Assembly (NCBI RefSeq): GCF_014805625.2
Contig: NW_023998415.1
Location: 20,780,122-20,844,121 of the forward strand
DNA: 64,000 bases
Direction: 5' to 3'
From: Glossina fuscipes
Taxonomy: Eukaryota > Arthropoda > Insecta > Diptera > Glossinidae
Below are positions 1-12,911 of the stretch, piece after piece. Position 1 is the stretch's first letter. Every line of letters starts with the position of its first letter. The translations under genes were made by a program, and so were the position numbers. Under the pieces are notes generated by a model that made no database searches, was not told the origin of the DNA, and saw nothing but the letters and a program-made list of their open reading frames with translations.

Positions 1-999
1 ATACAATTTTCGAGTCCGGACAGCTATTTACGTAAGAAATCGAGTATGAGGGTCATTTACTAAACCTGAGTGCGCATACATATGTATGCTGTGTTATCTT
101 CAATTTCCAATTGTAAATCCTTATGCAAATATTTACGTTTAACTTCATTAAACTTTATAAACATATGAATGATTTAGGAAAAACTTTTTTATATTATGAA
201 ATTAAAATAATGTTTTTTTTCATCAAAAAACAAACTAAACAATCCTTTTTGCCTAGTCGAAGAAAACAAAGTCAATTCAAGCTTCATTGACTTTTTCAAA
301 AACGAAAAAGGACGAAAAAAGAAAAACACTTTAAAAGCCACCTACACGAAAATTTATTGGCATTTTTATTTCTTTGCCTGCTTATTAAAAGGCAGCTAAA
401 GTAGATGGAAGGGGAAAAAATGAGGCAAATTGTTTGTAGACTTTTAGTCTACTTCGGCAATATCTACACTTGTCTATCTATTTGAAGTTTTTTGCCATTT
501 ACTCCGTGTGTGCAAACTCTAGCAATTGCATAATGCAGTTTCCTTGTGTGATGTAAAGGGAAAAAAATGATAATAAAAACATCCATATATTCTAGTGATA
601 CACATTATCATTATCGTGATTGTTCTGTTTGCAGCGCCTAAAATCCTACTATTATATTACTATTTTTCTTCTTTTTATTTATTTTTATTTATTTTTTTTT
701 TTTATTTTACCCCTTTAATAAATAATATGGGCTTGACTTTATAAAGACTAGAAGAAAAAAAAAAAGGAAAAAAAGCCGTGTAGTCAGCAATTTTTACATT
801 GCTGGCTTAGTTAACGTTTTTTATCTTTTTTTCTTAGTAGTAGCAAAACAAGTTTTGCTCTAGTAACTCTTGTTTACGTAAAATATAACGGAAACATTAC
901 ATAAAATTTAACTTAATTACTGAAATAAAATACGAATTGAAGTCAAACTCGAGATAAGGGCCATCAAGCAACTTTTCGATTGAGTCTTCATCTTAATGC

Positions 1000-1012
1000 A
1001 ATAATAATAATA

Positions 1013-1045
<33 letters not shown>
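1000..1045 (+). repeat. (AAT)n and poly-A
   Basis: ATA/AAT units then 32 A. Confidence 0.95.
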
Positions 1046-1047
<2 letters not shown>

Positions 1048-2077
1048 TCACCTATAGGCAACTGATGGCCATAATAAGTACACAGCATTATTGAAACTAA
1101 AGTGATACAACAAACAAACCCACCATCCACTTTTGTAAAGAAAGCCTAAGTAGCGTGACAGTAAAAAACAGTCTATAAAAGAACACTTCCAATAACATTC
1201 GTTCATTTTATGCTTAATAACATATCAATACGCATAAATTAGATTGTTTGGGAAGTCATTTCGGCTTTCTTCCCAATAGTCGCACTTTCGTTACATATTT
1301 TAACAACCAACATAGCCTTTGCAAAACTTGATTTTGAAAAGATTTGTTTGATTGTGCAGAGTAGGTTTGGTTTGATGCCTTATCAGCTATAGAAAGTCGA
1401 ATGCAATAAACTTCGGCATATTTTACTTTTTTTAACATGCAACTGGTTTACGAAATTTCGTTTCTACAATTTTGGTATTAACATTATATCTCGTTCTAGA
1501 AGATCGCTTGACGAACTTGATGAAGACAATACAGAGAGATTAATTGATGCAAACCGACAAATAATACAATTCGTAAGATCGCTGGGAAAAAAACATTTAC
1601 CGAGTCCGACCTTTCACAATAACATATTTATCCACCTACATTTTGTCCAGCAAAAATTAAATGACTTTCCGAACAACCTAACATATAAAAATTATTAGCA
1701 AAAAATTGATTTATTCCTTATAGTGTTGATGAATTAATGTTAAGTTCCTGTTCAATCTGCATACAAGTGGATTTTTCATAGACTCAAGTGCGAAATGCAT
1801 TTATATATTAAATCAAGGAGAGTTCACCCATTTTCCTTGAATCAGTGGACACTCTCAGTGGCACTTATCAATGACAGCAATTTCTTTTCATATCAAACAA
1901 GTCAGAATGTAATCGTCGGTCAAGGCTAACCATTATATACCTGAGATTACTATCACCAACGCCCTGATAAAGTACCAAAATGGACGTCTCATTTTCACAT
2001 AAAAGTGCACATTTTTCAGGAGCATCTTGTATGATGGGAGGTATAATAGGTGCATTAACGGGTTTACTACTACTCTT

Positions 2078-2078
<1 letters not shown>

Positions 2079-2110
<32 letters not shown>
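2079..2110 (+). repeat. (CTA)n microsatellite
   Basis: A perfect ACT/CTA trinucleotide run after an interrupted start at 2065. Confidence 0.95.
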
Positions 2111-2112
<2 letters not shown>

Positions 2113-2262
2113 TTTTTCTATTTTATACAATGATTTTAACAAGTTAAGCCGTTACATGGCGACTGCTCATAAATAAGATCGTTTCCAAATTAGTTTCTTT
2201 GGACTTCTTGCAACTTATTCCCCCACAATCTATTGACAATTACCACATTCTGCCGTACAATT

Positions 2263-2440
2263 AACTAACTCAGAAGCGCGACTTGTCAAGTTGGCAAATA
2301 TGGGTTTAATTCCCATTGCATTTGGACATACCTTAGCTACGATCGGTGTGTGCTTTTGTTCAACTATGCCTCAACTATCCCTCTTAACCTCCATCTTTTC
2401 CTTTTACCGCTTGCTTCCGATCATCGCCCAAGTGTTGGAT
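2263..2440 (+). mobile_element. Possible tRNA-like SINE copy
   Basis: AGCGCGACTTGTCAAGTTGG is followed by GGGTTTAATTCCCATTGC, where GGTTTAATTCC resembles a B box. A C/T-rich tail (CATCTTTTCCTTTTACCGC) comes about 90 bp later. It pairs best with the copy at 60640. Confidence 0.4.
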
Positions 2441-3922
2441 CAAGAAAAAAAAACTTCTGCTACTGCGAGGTTGAACATAAAAAAACATCGACAGGCATCA
2501 GGTAAACAGATGGAGATAGGGACAGATAAACAATAAAACTCATGTGTATTTTAAACATGACTCTGAATCGATTGACATAATAAAAAGTGGGCCCATGTAA
2601 AGTCCATCCGTACAAACTTCATGTTCGCTGTACAGCACGTGATGTAAAGAAATATAAGAACAGTCGCAATTTTGAAGTTTTGTGTTGTTATCAATATACC
2701 GATCACTCGATTGATTGAGCAAATTTTGTCTGCAAAAGTACAAACAAAATATCAAAAAAAAAAAACCCTTTAAATAAAAAATAAATGTTTTAAGTGTTTT
2801 ATTAAAACTTTTAGGGCCGAGTGTAACTTCCACACAAGCCGCGAACAATTTTTGCGAAATAACTGAGGTACGTCCCGTCTAGCTTTTTCTTAACAGAATC
2901 CTCCGCATCAAGTCTTTCCTGAACTATTCTTCACCATAATTTAACTACCTGATGTTTTGTCCAATTGAGCGACATCGATACATAAACTTTGTTTGCTTCT
3001 GCTGCTAGCAAAAATCCTGAAACTATCGATTGGTTTTGTTGCTGAAATTATGAACAATTTCTAGCGTTGAACGCGCTCGACAAATTAGTTAGTGACTGAC
3101 CCACTAGAAAGCAGTGCTTGCGGCAAGATGAAAATCTCCTCAACAAAATTACCCAAATGACTTATATTACAAGCGTTGGGCGTGACTTATAGCATTATGT
3201 TGTGCATTAAAAAAGGCCTTCATATCCCAACTTTATTTTGCAGTCAAAGACGTCCGTCCATTCGAAAGGATTTATTCGGACCAGAGAAATGTCGAAGAAA
3301 GCAAAGTGGCGCTGGCTGATTAAGCTGGCATTTAACTAAACTCTGTGTAAGATGTTGTGTCTCAGATCTCAGAGAATATCATTTTAAATACTTGACCTTT
3401 CATTTTATGTATAACGTGGCATTTCGTTGATTTATAGGCCAGCGTAAGAACGAACGTGGCAAACGAACTGTAATAAAATTTCGGTATGGCATTATACTTA
3501 GACGCAATATTAACACCTTCTGTGACGTATGTAAAAATGTCTAGTGCGAAAAACATTAAAAGATATTGAGAAGATTTATTAGAGTACGGGTAACCATCCG
3601 TATAATATTTCCTAACAATCTGTTACGTTGGTTTAAAACAGCAGATGAGGTTGATTAATAGACAAAATGGTATAAAAGAAAATTGAATTAAAAAAAATAA
3701 CATTTTCAATAAAGAGACCTTTAAAGGATGTGCATGCATGGGGCGGCCTCGCAACCCATTTCGAAGAAAACCAGAAAAATTTATTAAAACCTCATGCACG
3801 TTTTTCTTCATTTTCTTTTCATTTTTATATCTGGTTTCTAGATGTTTTCTGCCTTTCGCGCGGAAAGATTTCCATAAATAAATAAAATGAAGAGAGAAAA
3901 TAAATAATGAATAAACACTTAC

Positions 3923-4405
3923 CGTTATTATGATTAAGAAAGGCGTTTTCCGCGTCCGTTGTATTGCAGGAATTACTGCCGCCACCGCCAACGCCACTTA
4001 ATATAACTGAAGCCTGTTGCTGTTGATGCTGTAGCTGATGCTGGTGCTGTTGTTGTTGTTGTTGTTGTTGTTGTTGCTGCTGCTGCTGTTGTTGTGTATT
4101 ATCGTTCGTAGTATTGGTTGTAGTGTAATCGTATTGATTGTTAGTTTTATAAATATGTTGTTGTGTTAATTGCTGCTGTTGACGATATTGCTGTGCTGCT
4201 GTTGACTGCTGCTGTTGGTGTTGTTGTTGCTGTTGCGTTACTCCCGTATTCGGTGTGTATGGATTATTGTATATGTTACGTGTATCGCTGGTAGTTTGCT
4301 GTTGTTGTTGTTGTTGTTGCTGTTGCTGTTGCTGTTGTTGTTGTTGCTGTTGCTGTTGTGCAAAATTAGAGCTAAAGCCATTAACCAGGAAATGACGTGA
4401 TTTAC
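3923..4405 (-). CDS. Internal exon encoding a glutamine-rich low-complexity protein segment
   Basis: This is an internal coding exon of an unrecognised minus-strand gene. The acceptor is a T-rich tract ending in TTTTAG, with the first exon base at 4405. The donor is ACG followed by GTAAGTG, with the last exon base at 3923. The exon is 483 bp (161 codons), open throughout, and phase 1 at both ends. It starts with GKSRHFLVNGFSSNFA (the first G is split with the previous exon), then an uninterrupted run of 21 Gln (4296-4358), a Thr/Asn/Tyr linker, Gln5-His-Gln4, further short Gln runs, a run of 16 Gln (4047-4094), a His/Gln stretch, and a tail with ASVILSGVGGGGSNS and DAENAFLNHNN. The Gln runs mix CAG and CAA. 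Such regions are common in fly transcription factors, RNA-binding proteins and cytoplasmic tails of neuronal proteins, so they do not identify the gene. No folded domain, signal peptide or membrane segment is visible. The exon call is strong; the function is unknown. Confidence 0.85.
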
Positions 4406-4406
4406 C

Positions 4407-5025
4407 TAAAATGCATGAAATAAACATAAAACGTTAATTTGATTAATTTCTTCGTTTCATACACCTGTGTGCTTAACGGGCTAATTTAGTTAGCCATATA
4501 TAAAAGTGTATGAAATATTAGACATAAAAAGAGAGAAAGCGATTTTTATGACCCTTTTATTTAAACACACACGTGCTCTCTTCCTCCTTCCTTCGATGCC
4601 TCCCATAAATCATCATAAATATGTAAATGAGGCTTCAATTAAATCATTTTGAATTATACACACACATATATATATATATATGTATATGTATATAGGAAGA
4701 AGGAAAGCAACATCAGCAACGGCAATGGCAACGACAATAACAACAACGAAAACGAAAATGAAAATGAAAACAAAACCTCTTTCATTCTCCCTACCTACGT
4801 ATTCAAGCATTTCTTTATTTGTTGTTATAAGAAGGATTTGTGTCGGGCGGGCCTTTTGTTGATTTTCACACATGAATTATGAATATGTTTTGCGTTCCTT
4901 CAAACTCGTTCAAAAATTTTCATAAAATTACCAATGAAAAGGGTTCTCTTCTCATTTTCGAGCCGTAATACCTGTAAATAGGTGTGTAAGTTAACGTCTC
5001 TTTCTGTGTATGCGTGTATGTGCAT

Positions 5026-5067
<42 letters not shown>

Positions 5068-5153
5068 TTATATATGTATATATATGTATGCATTTTACTG
5101 AAACGGAAATGATTATGCGGAAGCTGGTCTAATGAAGTTGTAAATATATCCAC

Positions 5154-5184
<31 letters not shown>

Positions 5185-7960
5185 AAAACACAACCTACAT
5201 TCTCTAACTCCTTCGCGCTGATAAATTTTGCTAACATTTACCGCATTTACAATTGTGTATTCTTTGTCTGTTCGCTTGGCTGTCTCACTGTCGTGCTGCT
5301 ATCCCTTTTGTTGCTCTCATTCTGTGTGTCTTTATTGCGGCTTTCTCATCCCAATAACTATGCAGTTACGTATGTACGCGGCTTTCTCCTCATTGCTGGT
5401 TTATTCTACTTCTAAAGTAAATCTTCTTCTCTGTCTCCGCTTTTCGTTGGGTTATTAATTATGCATGTTTTTGGTGTGAATTATCAACACTTGCTTTTCT
5501 GAATAATAATTTTCAATTTTTCATTTTTTTTTTTTTATTTTTTTTATATTATTCTTCGTTTTTGCTGAGAGATTTACCTTAATTTCCATTGTTTAAATTT
5601 TCCATATGGACTACTGTGATGCAAAAAATACACTTTTTACATCAATTTCATAATTACTTCAGCAGTCGCTTCAAGTGAATGAAAAATGAGGCGGTTTTTC
5701 GATCAGTACGAAATTTTTTGGATTTTCTTAATGCGCCTCTACTTTGAACCTATTTTTTTGCCGAAATTCGGGAAAACGGAACGTATAATAGCTTGTAAAA
5801 TTAACTATGGGTTGCATATATACATATACCTATGTAGAGTTAGTGTGTGCTTGCTCGATAATCCGCTTTCTCTCCTAAGCACGGGTATTCATTATCACAG
5901 GTCAGTGGTTTCGCCCTGCACCCCATTCCGTATATCATGCAAGACACGGGATATGCCCGGCTGTGACAATATTCAGTTAAGAAAAGCAAACAAAGTCGAC
6001 GGTCGATTTCCTTGATCCCAACCGGCACCTATTTCAATGAAAGTTTCATTTGTTTTGCTTCGCTAAATAATAGTTTGTTACATGACGTTCGAAAGGATGT
6101 GAATATCTCTATAACTATAATACATTGTGAACTCAATTAGTCAATTAGATCGTCCTTCATAGCTGATTACTGAGGATAGGGATGAGAAGTAGTATGTCTA
6201 CTACGGTATAATAACAAGCGACAAAATAGTGTTCGTCAGTCTCTTCCACCACGAATTTCTCGCTTTTACGATTCTGCCCTAAATTGAATTATCCTTTAAG
6301 TGATATCTGCTCGTCTTCCTGCTGTTCAAATCTCTTATATCTTAAAGTCAGCTTTTACAAGTCGAAGAAAACTGAGAAAGATATAAGAATAACAAATACA
6401 TACATACATACACATACGGCACAGAAGCGTACTCGGGCCTGGTGTAGATTCATGTCAGGAGGCAAATCCTAAGTCATTGCAAGCATGCCGTAAAAGTCGT
6501 TATTACATTTAGCTCTTTTTTTCTTTCCCCACTTCTATCCTGCTTTTATGCGGCAGAAAAAAAGCGATCGCATTAAGGAGAGCTCATTCAATAGTGTTTT
6601 AAAAGTGCAATGTCATTCGGATATATGCGCAAAAACCTGCCCGTGTTGAAGAGTTCAAAGGTATATCTATATTAGTAAAGCTTTAGGAAAATTCAGTTTC
6701 TCGGAGAATGGTGAGAAACCTGAAACTTTATTTCCCGTAATAATCGAGTCAATTGTACCATTTGTTAAGTTAATTAAGAAGAAGATACACACGATAAGCT
6801 TTCGTTCCTTCAGTGAAGCAAAGGCTAACAGTGACGATTGGTTTTCGTAAGGCGGCACTTATGGATCCTAATCCTAATTCAAAGAACTAATTCTATTGGG
6901 TGAACAAAATTCACGTTTAGACCGTACGATAGAAACATATTCAAATATTGATGTTACTTAGCTCATGTATGGCCATTGCATATGGTACGGATCGTCTAGC
7001 TCTATGGAGCATAAGACCTAGTACTGATTTGGCTTTATTTATGGAGAGTTCTATGCATGATATATAATCGAAAAAATGCCTGATTCAGTGAGAGCATGTT
7101 TATTGTTCAATTTATGTGAATCAATGAGTTACTCGTTAGTAACTGCAGTGAAGGCTTTTTTTTAGGTTAAGAATTTCTAGGACATGAATTACATGACAAA
7201 TTTGAAGTTAAAGAAAAAGGACATGACTTGACTTGAGCACCGATGGGATATCATTGATATACAGGACAAAAATGGAAAGGATTACAGGTGGCTGCCTTGG
7301 TAGCCTATCGAATTCGAAAAGCATGAAAGGAAATGAGACACTCGCAGTTTAAAAATCAGTTACACGATTCTATGTGCATACGAATTCCATTTGCGAGCCA
7401 CGGACAAATAAATATTAAAATGTTACGTCACAATTGATCTGCCCTCTTGGAAGGCATGCTGAAACGGGCTAATAGTTGATTTCAAATCAATCCTACTAAG
7501 AAATACTCGACTTTGCATTTGCGGCTGTAGGTCTCAACAAGCTGTCTTTACTTACGAAAAGAAATTTAAATGAAAGGACTTTGTTTCTTTGGCGGGCAAT
7601 AGTTCTCAAAATGAGTTTGGTTTCTTTTTTTGCTTTAATTAAATTACTTAAATTTTATATTTGCAAAAATTTGCGTAGAAATATGTTTTAAACTGCAGTT
7701 TAAATTCGTTTAATCATAAAGTTCGATCAATACTGTTAATGAGTCTCTTTGAAAGCCTCATATAGCCGTACATCAATATAACTTTACAGGCTTTTCCTGC
7801 AAATACAAGAATGGCATCAGTTCATAAGACAACACACTTCAAGTAATCACACAGGGAAACTAGAAAAGTGTGTGGAGAATATATGGCATAGAAAAAAGGA
7901 GATAGAAATCAAATTATGCTAGAATGGAGATTGATTTTTTATTCAATTTTGTTAATACAT
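4407..7960. other. Intronic stretch without genes
   Basis: It holds CA/TA repeats (4657-4694), a (TA)n run (5028-5088), poly-A (5154-5181), TTTC-rich tracts and scattered unique AT-rich sequence. A GC-richer patch at 5860-6030 is unrecognised. No exon with paired splice sites was seen. Confidence 0.6.
5028..5088 (+). repeat. (TA)n microsatellite
   Basis: TA dinucleotides with TGTA interruptions at the 3' side. Confidence 0.95.
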
Positions 7961-7963
7961 ATA

Positions 7964-7995
7964 ACACACAAACACACACACACACACCCACACAC

Positions 7996-8026
<31 letters not shown>

Positions 8027-8030
8027 TACA
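7964..8030 (+). repeat. (CA)n microsatellite, followed by (TA)n at 8087-8120
   Basis: CA repeats with three single-base interruptions. A second, TA, run follows 57 bp later. Confidence 0.95.
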
Positions 8031-8087
8031 TACCCAAATAAACGTATACGCAAATATGTATACGTAGACATAGAGATATAGATGTAC

Positions 8088-8118
<31 letters not shown>

Positions 8119-8129
8119 TAGATACATGT

Positions 8130-11041
8130 TATCATCAGGCAATATCTAATCAAGCCAGCAATTCACTGAAGGTCTTCCTCTTTAGCTCCTTCTTATCTGC
8201 TGTTCGGCTCAATGTTTCCTATCCAGCACTCTTAATGTACGTATGCCTTGTGCATATAGAAGCATGCATGTGTGTCTGACGTTTCAGTCACGGTATTTTG
8301 GGGGAGGGGGGGATTTATTACATGTGTTCATACATTTTAGTGATTTCAAAATTTCACCTGTAATAACCTCTGATAGAAATTCGTTTTATATTTCATTACA
8401 CAAAGAAATGACAGAGTTTACCTTCATTTTCGAATGTCGGTCACTTGTTTAGGTCAAATATATTTTATTTCTCTTTTCACTTCAGTTACAATAATTGACC
8501 TCTTATGCAAATTGGGTTATATACAGAGGACAGGAAAGTATTAGAAAAAAAACAAAAAAAAACTTGCTTTCATTTTACTAATTGTGTATGTGTGCAGGTA
8601 TGTGCATTTTTCGTTTTGAGCAAATTCTTTGGCAATTTAGTTCCCATAAATGCCAAAAGAAACACTTTCAGAAATTTCCTCAAAAATTTCTTCTCCCCTA
8701 ACATGATTTACATCCGAAGAGAAAGTAATCTTGAAAAATATTTCAATTATTTTTGTTGCACTTGAGTGTTGTTACCTGTCAATCAAACTGAGACGGATCA
8801 ACTTCATTTTGTTCGTATATATGACAAAATAAACACAATAATTTTAACTACTTTCTCTGTTACGTACTTTTGTCCCTTGAAGGTATTTACGAAATAATTT
8901 GCCTATAATTTCTTACATACTACGCCCACTACTGCTATCCTACTACACTTCATATTCGGGTTAATTACCTAAAATCTCTTGGTATAGTTGACTGTGCATA
9001 GAATTGAGGAAAAGGTAAGATAGAGAGAATAATTTTCGATTTCTGACATAAATTGAGAGGAAATTTATTATTAACAAATTTTCAGTTAATTGAAAGACAC
9101 TAACTAGCTGAAGATTGATGCTGGCTGACTTGATGACGACGTTATAAGTAGCGGAAGAGAATAGAAATTAAATCGTTTCATGATATACAATTTGAAAACG
9201 CTTCTCATTGCATTTACAACATACGTCCTTAATGATAAAACGTTGAAATAGGTTAATTGAAAATTCCTTGGGATAGTAAAGTCAATAAAGACGGAAGGAT
9301 TTTTTACAATATACATGAAGTTTGAAAAGAACCGTACAAGAGCACTGTAGTCAAACAAGGCCACCCATTAGATATCGTTAACCACTTCGCCTAATATTAC
9401 AAATGCTGCTTTGTTTCGATGTAAAGGCGCATACATTTCATCCGAGCCCGTGCAGGGGGCGGAGTCCAGAACTAAAATTGCTTCAAATTTGGCAAAATGG
9501 AAAAATTTTACGCAACTATTTTTCCAAAGAAATTGAATGTTGTTTCATGAGAACTCTTCGAACGATTGGACTCCGAGACCGAAACTTAGCACTGTTAGCT
9601 TATACAACAAGTCATTATCTTGGTTAGATTTTCACTATACGACATCCAAAATGAGACCATTTTGATGCACAAAGGTTGTCTGTCCTTTTGTAGGAAGAGT
9701 AGTTGTACCCGCGGAAGTTGAAAAAATTTAATTATCGAAATCGAAATACTATTACGCAGTAATTTTTAAAATAAGGCATTATAGGTGGAAGAGTCGAAGA
9801 AGTTCGCCCTTGAGACAAAATACAACGGCGTACTAAATTTTCTCGAAACATCTCTGCATGATGAACACAAGATTACACGGACAGACAACAGCTGGATGAG
9901 TAGAGACCCCCAAGCCAAATTAATTCAGAAAATTGACTTCTTCTGGGTGTTCCATAAAGAGGCACAAGCCCGGCAGAAGAAGTGCTGGAGGGTATAGAAT
10001 AAATTACAAGCGTGAAATACCATGAAACGGTTCGCTGATCACCGCGATTTTGTACGCTGACAGCTCTTGTTAAAATTTACAAACATTGCGACTGCAGACT
10101 GACTGATTACCATTGACATTAACAACAATCTTTTAAATCAGCCAATGGCCATTTGAAATCAGTTAGTGCCAACTTTTTTTCCTATCGATATCGGGAGAGT
10201 GAACGACTGCCTTGGAATGAATTTTTGCTCACCAATTTCCGCACATACTCCCGTTTGCTGTATTCTCTCGATGCGCAGCGAAATGGTTTTGCGTTTTCAG
10301 AAAAAAAAAAGACTCTGAAAAAGGTTTATTGACACAGTATCTACTGATATCCACGACTATCTTGCATTTGATATTCGTATGCAAGAAAACGCGAAGATTC
10401 ATTTATTGATTACGGCGAACTTATCTCGTACTCCACATTACTTATACATTTCGACGTATATTTACTGATTTTCCAGCATACTGGAGACAGTTGTACGAGC
10501 TAAAGTCCGTGCATGTGATTAGATTGGGCTGATTTAGTTGGCAATCTTCTGAAGGAAAAATGCAAGATGGTGACACGTCTACGGAAAAAATGGAAAGACT
10601 TCACCTTTTTTCCCTATATTATTAATCGTGTGTGGTTACAAATTATATGGTCGTAGCTTTTTATTCATAGTTGTTCTTCAATCCCTTGAGCGCATATGCC
10701 CAATTTACGAACTCAGCTTGACGAGTGTGGCAACACAAGGGTGGACACAAAGCTTTTCCCTGTACTGGCTATGCGAATGACCATAATTTTGATAATTGCA
10801 ATAATTAAAAATGTTCATAACTCACACGACTTGCTTCAAATTGAAGATTTTCATTTCAATAACAAGAACCTACTAAAAGTAATCTCTTTTAGCTGAGTCC
10901 TAAACTAACTATACAGAGCGAATAAAATTGTCGCATACTTTGTAGCATTAGACGCTCTGAAGATTGTAACAATCTTTTACGTGGAATAGCAAACGAAACT
11001 TTTGCGAATTCTATACATAGCCCCGGTTCGTTTGTATGAAC
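8130..11041. other. Intronic stretch without genes
   Basis: Mostly unique AT-rich sequence. There is a short G-run near 8300 and GTCTGTCC near 9677. The possible element fragment at 9788-9997 is listed separately. Confidence 0.5.
9788..9997 (+). pseudogene. Possible retroelement coding fragment (uncertain)
   Basis: A 70-codon open stretch with more coding-like composition than its surroundings. It includes NGVLNFLETSLHDEHKI followed by TRTDNSWMSR. The order FLET, a short hydrophilic stretch, then an aromatic near a Thr/Arg-rich motif loosely recalls the late reverse-transcriptase region of Penelope-like elements (FLD, then Y-R-K-P-T). The resemblance is slight and no other part of such an element is visible nearby. 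It could equally be a chance open frame. Confidence 0.2.
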
Positions 11042-11141
11042 NNNNNNNNNNNNNNNNNNNNNNNNNNNNNNNNNNNNNNNNNNNNNNNNNNNNNNNNNNN
11101 NNNNNNNNNNNNNNNNNNNNNNNNNNNNNNNNNNNNNNNNN
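11042..11141. other. Assembly gap, 100 N
   Basis: A run of exactly 100 N, a conventional placeholder size, so the true gap length is unknown. I see no similarity between the flanks. Confidence 0.99.
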
Positions 11142-11637
11142 ATGCTTAAATTACATCAAGTTGAGATGATAAATACATTTTCGAAAATTCGATCATCAAT
11201 TTTTATTTTTCAAGTTTCTTAACTTATTACTGCTTGTCTGTGTAATTACTTTGCACTTAAAACTATCCGCCTTGGTGCGTTTTACATTGCGGAAATTTTG
11301 TCTGATTCCAGGGCTGTAGATCGTCTTCCGATGAATCTCCAACATCTCCCTTTCATGCATACAAGTTTTTTCCAATTACAAAATATAGTAAAAAAAAAAA
11401 AAAAGAGTTGAAAAATTTTTTATTAAAAAAATATAATAAAGATTTTATTAAACTGAATAAAAAATGTTAATGCTTCAAAAAATATAATACAATAGAAATG
11501 AGAGAAAAATTCGTTGAAAAATCGATTAAAATCAAATATTGAAAAGTACGAGAACCAGGTAAAGCGATTTGTTTGATTACAAAGTAGCTAATGTTAAAGT
11601 GGGAAACTTGCGTATATTTATATGCTACACCACCTAT

Positions 11638-11965
11638 GATACAAGTGTACATATTAAGTTTGTGCGCATGCAGGCGGCATCTAGAAGGATTTGAGATACA
11701 CGTACCTTTTGTTATAACCATTCAGAAGTACTTTCTGAATCGATGTAAGCTTGTCTAGGCATTTGTCCGTCTTGTTCTTTTGTGTTCAACCTAAGGGATA
11801 ATTTGTAATATCCTTGGCCCAGGAAATGATTCAGATCGGACAATTTTTTCGCCAATTTCCCACATAATTCACTATTTTTAAAAGTCGTTTCATGAATAAC
11901 TGCAGACTATTGTAGGCTGTTTATTGCTGGGCCATATTCCATTATAGTGTTTCACCTTGTTTTTT
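11638..11965 (+). mobile_element. Dispersed repeat family B, copy 1
   Basis: It shares with the copies at 40225 and 42825 the order GTGCGCATGCAGGCG, a degenerate TTATAACC, CTTTCTGAATCGATGTAAGC, and CTTGTCTAGGCATTTGTCCG. Further on is AAAAGTCGTTTCATGAATAACTGCAGA, which corresponds to the TTTTGAAAAGTC and AACTG block of other copies. It is diverged and its ends are approximate. It has no coding capacity and is presumably a non-autonomous element. Confidence 0.5.
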
Positions 11966-12911
11966 TATTAAGACGCCAGGCCACGAGGAATTCTGTGATA
12001 TAGTTGATAAATGTTTATCAGCTGCCTCTATGGGGCGTACATGATACATTTATTTTTCCCAAAATTTTGGATATAAATAGCTGAGACATATGTGTAGGTA
12101 TTTGTATGATACAGGTTTCAGTTGTTTACAAACAGTTGTTCAGCCTGTGTTTCCTATACATAAGGCAATGCGCGCTAAAAATACGACTGAAGCTATTGAA
12201 AAAATGCTGCAAACAATGAAACAGTTTGAAAATGCTTTACAGGATTTCATGAAAAAAATCGTGGCATCTGAAAACACGTCTGGCGGAATTGGAAAGAAAT
12301 CGTACAATACGAACTTCTAAAGCTTGATAAGTGCGTTACATCTGATTAATGTCAAGTGAAATTAGCTAAAGTAGGCAGCGCACTAAAAGGATCTGTTGGG
12401 GGCAAAGGAACACGAAAAATGATTTGACTCTATAATGAATGTCTGCATACGTTTGTTCGTCTCAAGCAAGAGCAACCCGCGAAGTGTTCGTCAACTTGGG
12501 CCAAGAACTTTGTTCAATTGAGACTTAGCCTGTAAGCCTGGCTGCTTTTGATGAAATCTTTGCAATAACAACTAGTAAGTAAGCCGTTCAAGAAAATTGA
12601 AGGTGTACGAAAGGGAATCTTTAAATATTTCATCTCGAAGCCGCTAGTGTCTCTGTAAGCTCTCCGCTAAGAGACAAAAGACAGCAGATAGTATCAAGTA
12701 TGTTTCAAATTAATTCAGATTTTATCAAAGAATATGTACAAAGAGTGCATTTGTACGCCGAATGCATCACACTTTGGTCAATATCTTGCCGACTAACAAT
12801 GCATGTTAGCTTTAACAAATTCGTATTATCTTCACAGATTCTAAGCTTTTCAAACAACGCTTGTAAGCAACGCTTATAAACGACTCACGCTACCTATCTT
12901 ATCTGATAGCA

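Larger units (their letters stand above)
1..3922 (-). other. Intron downstream of the Gln-rich exon (partial)
   Basis: It begins with the donor GTAAGTG at 3922 and runs off the left edge of the window. I see no convincing exon. It contains poly-A/T tracts, an AAT/poly-A run near 1000, a CTA run near 2080, and a possible tRNA-like SINE near 2263. Near 3245 there is an isolated GACGTCCGTCC block like those of the dispersed families. Confidence 0.5.

Noticed and set aside
3623..3997. 124-codon minus-strand open frame overlapping the 3' end of the Gln-rich exon
   Set aside because: It lies mostly beyond the strong donor at 3922 and has intron-like composition in another frame.
4215..4400. Plus-strand open frame encoding a poly-Leu protein
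   Set aside because: It is the antisense of the CAG/CAA glutamine tract, whose minus-strand reading has good splice sites.
8296..8312. G-quadruplex candidate in a G-rich run
   Set aside because: There is only one G-rich run with a single interruption, and four separated G-tracts are not available nearby.
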